Shown piece by piece: positions 6,691-6,949 of a stretch of DNA of 6,949 nt (the first letter of the stretch is position 1; each line of letters begins with the position of its first letter). Source of the stretch: Nitrospirales bacterium (GTDB lineage Bacteria > Nitrospirota > Nitrospiria > Nitrospirales > UBA8639); assembly GCA_013817135.1 (NCBI GenBank), contig JACDDF010000119.1, forward strand, positions 1-6,949, given 5' to 3'. The notes below the pieces were generated by a model. The model did not search any database. It saw only the letters and a program-made list of their open reading frames with translations, and was not told the DNA's origin. A program made the position numbers and the translations under genes.

Positions 6691-6719
6691 ATGCTAGCAT
6701 CGGACCTACAACCTGTCAA
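6691..6719 (-). promoter_or_regulatory. Sigma70-type promoter of the lipoprotein operon
   Basis: On the minus strand TTGACA (6719-6714) is a perfect -35 hexamer, followed by a 17-bp spacer and TAGCAT (6696-6691) as -10, four of six consensus bases, preceded by an extended -10 TG at the right place (ATGC before it). Transcription would start near 6684, leaving an untranslated leader of about 80 nt before the ATG at 6605. The -10 is embedded in the 10-bp palindrome ATGCTAGCAT (6691-6700). Found by eye; no start-site data. Confidence 0.7.
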
Positions 6720-6796
6720 GAAATTTGGACTTTTTACCGTCTTATTCTGCCTTACATCGAATTTCATTCATCATCATTCGAGACATGCAGGAAACC

Positions 6797-6803
6797 AAGG
6801 AGG
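6797..6803 (+). promoter_or_regulatory. Strong ribosome binding site for the gene at 6811
   Basis: AAGGAGG is a near-perfect anti-16S match, 7 nt before the GTG at 6811. It outweighs the ATG at 6804, which overlaps it and meets a stop after four codons. Confidence 0.85.
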
Positions 6804-6810
6804 ATGTATT

Positions 6811-6949
6811 GTGGCTGATGTAACAATTGAAGATGGGATTATCCGGGTGAAAGAACTGGACATTCAGGATGCAAAAGCCGCCAAGGTCTTGGCTGAATAT
6901 CCGGAAGCTAGATGGGCGGAAATCACCAGGCGTGCGGTAAAGATTGGGC
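6811..6949 (+). CDS. Unrecognised protein, 3'-truncated by the window edge
   Basis: The frame opens with GTG 6811 behind AAGGAGG and stays open for 46 codons to the end of the window. The visible protein begins (M)ADVTIEDGIIRVKELDIQD and continues AKAAKVLAEYPEARWAEITR, then RAVKIG. It has no signal peptide, unlike every other complete gene here, so it is probably cytoplasmic. The visible part is a short beta-like start followed by a charged amphipathic helix. I cannot assign a family. It is transcribed away from the lipoprotein operon, so a functional link is not implied. Confidence 0.75.
   Translation, partial: MADVTIEDGIIRVKELDIQDAKAAKVLAEYPEARWAEITRRAVKIG

Larger units (their letters stand above)
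6630..6810. other. Divergent intergenic region
   Basis: This region separates the minus-strand lipoprotein operon from the plus-strand gene at 6811. It contains the operon promoter, an A/T-rich leader (6641-6660), two copies of CCTGTCA (6670-6676 and 6712-6718) exactly 42 bp apart, and the ribosome binding site of the rightward gene. For the rightward gene I find no convincing -35/-10 pair; TTAAGA (6683) with TACAAC (6707) is the best and is weak. Confidence 0.5.

Overview
The window looks like part of the chromosome of a diderm (Gram-negative) bacterium with roughly balanced base composition. Every complete gene appears to encode an exported protein, either with a Sec signal peptide or with a lipobox. 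The HEAT-repeat proteins and the overall style remind me of Nitrospirota (a Nitrospira relative), but that is an impression from protein style, not a proof. I see no phage, transposon, CRISPR, tRNA or rRNA signal.

Left part, plus strand (1-2619): two tandem paralogous HEAT-repeat proteins. The first is cut by the window edge (1-795). The second is complete (928-2031), has a Sec signal peptide and an extra N-terminal domain. By hand they align without gaps over 244 residues at about 54 percent identity. They end in a 17-residue identical block whose DNA is also nearly identical. A small secreted helical protein (2101-2619) follows in the same direction.

Middle and right part, minus strand (6605 down to 2710): a compact run of four predicted lipoproteins, in transcription order LPP20-family (6605-6054), LpoB/COG3417-family (5994-5371), COG3014-family TPR protein (5356-3809) and a larger LPP20-family protein (3795-2710). 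A good sigma70-type promoter (TTGACA, 17 bp, TAGCAT with extended -10) lies upstream at 6691-6719. The gaps of 59, 14 and 13 nt support one transcript. None of the four has Asp after the lipidated Cys, so outer-membrane placement is the simplest prediction. Together they probably form an envelope lipoprotein assembly. The family name of LpoB suggests peptidoglycan synthesis control, but the short tether and the COG3014/LPP20 partners make a different role plausible.

Far right, plus strand: a divergent gene begins at GTG 6811 behind a strong Shine-Dalgarno and runs off the window. I do not recognise it.

The most interesting points are the four-lipoprotein operon with an LpoB lacking a long linker, the odd long leader of the COG3014 gene (possible frameshift or unusual start), and the tandem HEAT paralogs with a strongly conserved C-terminal block.
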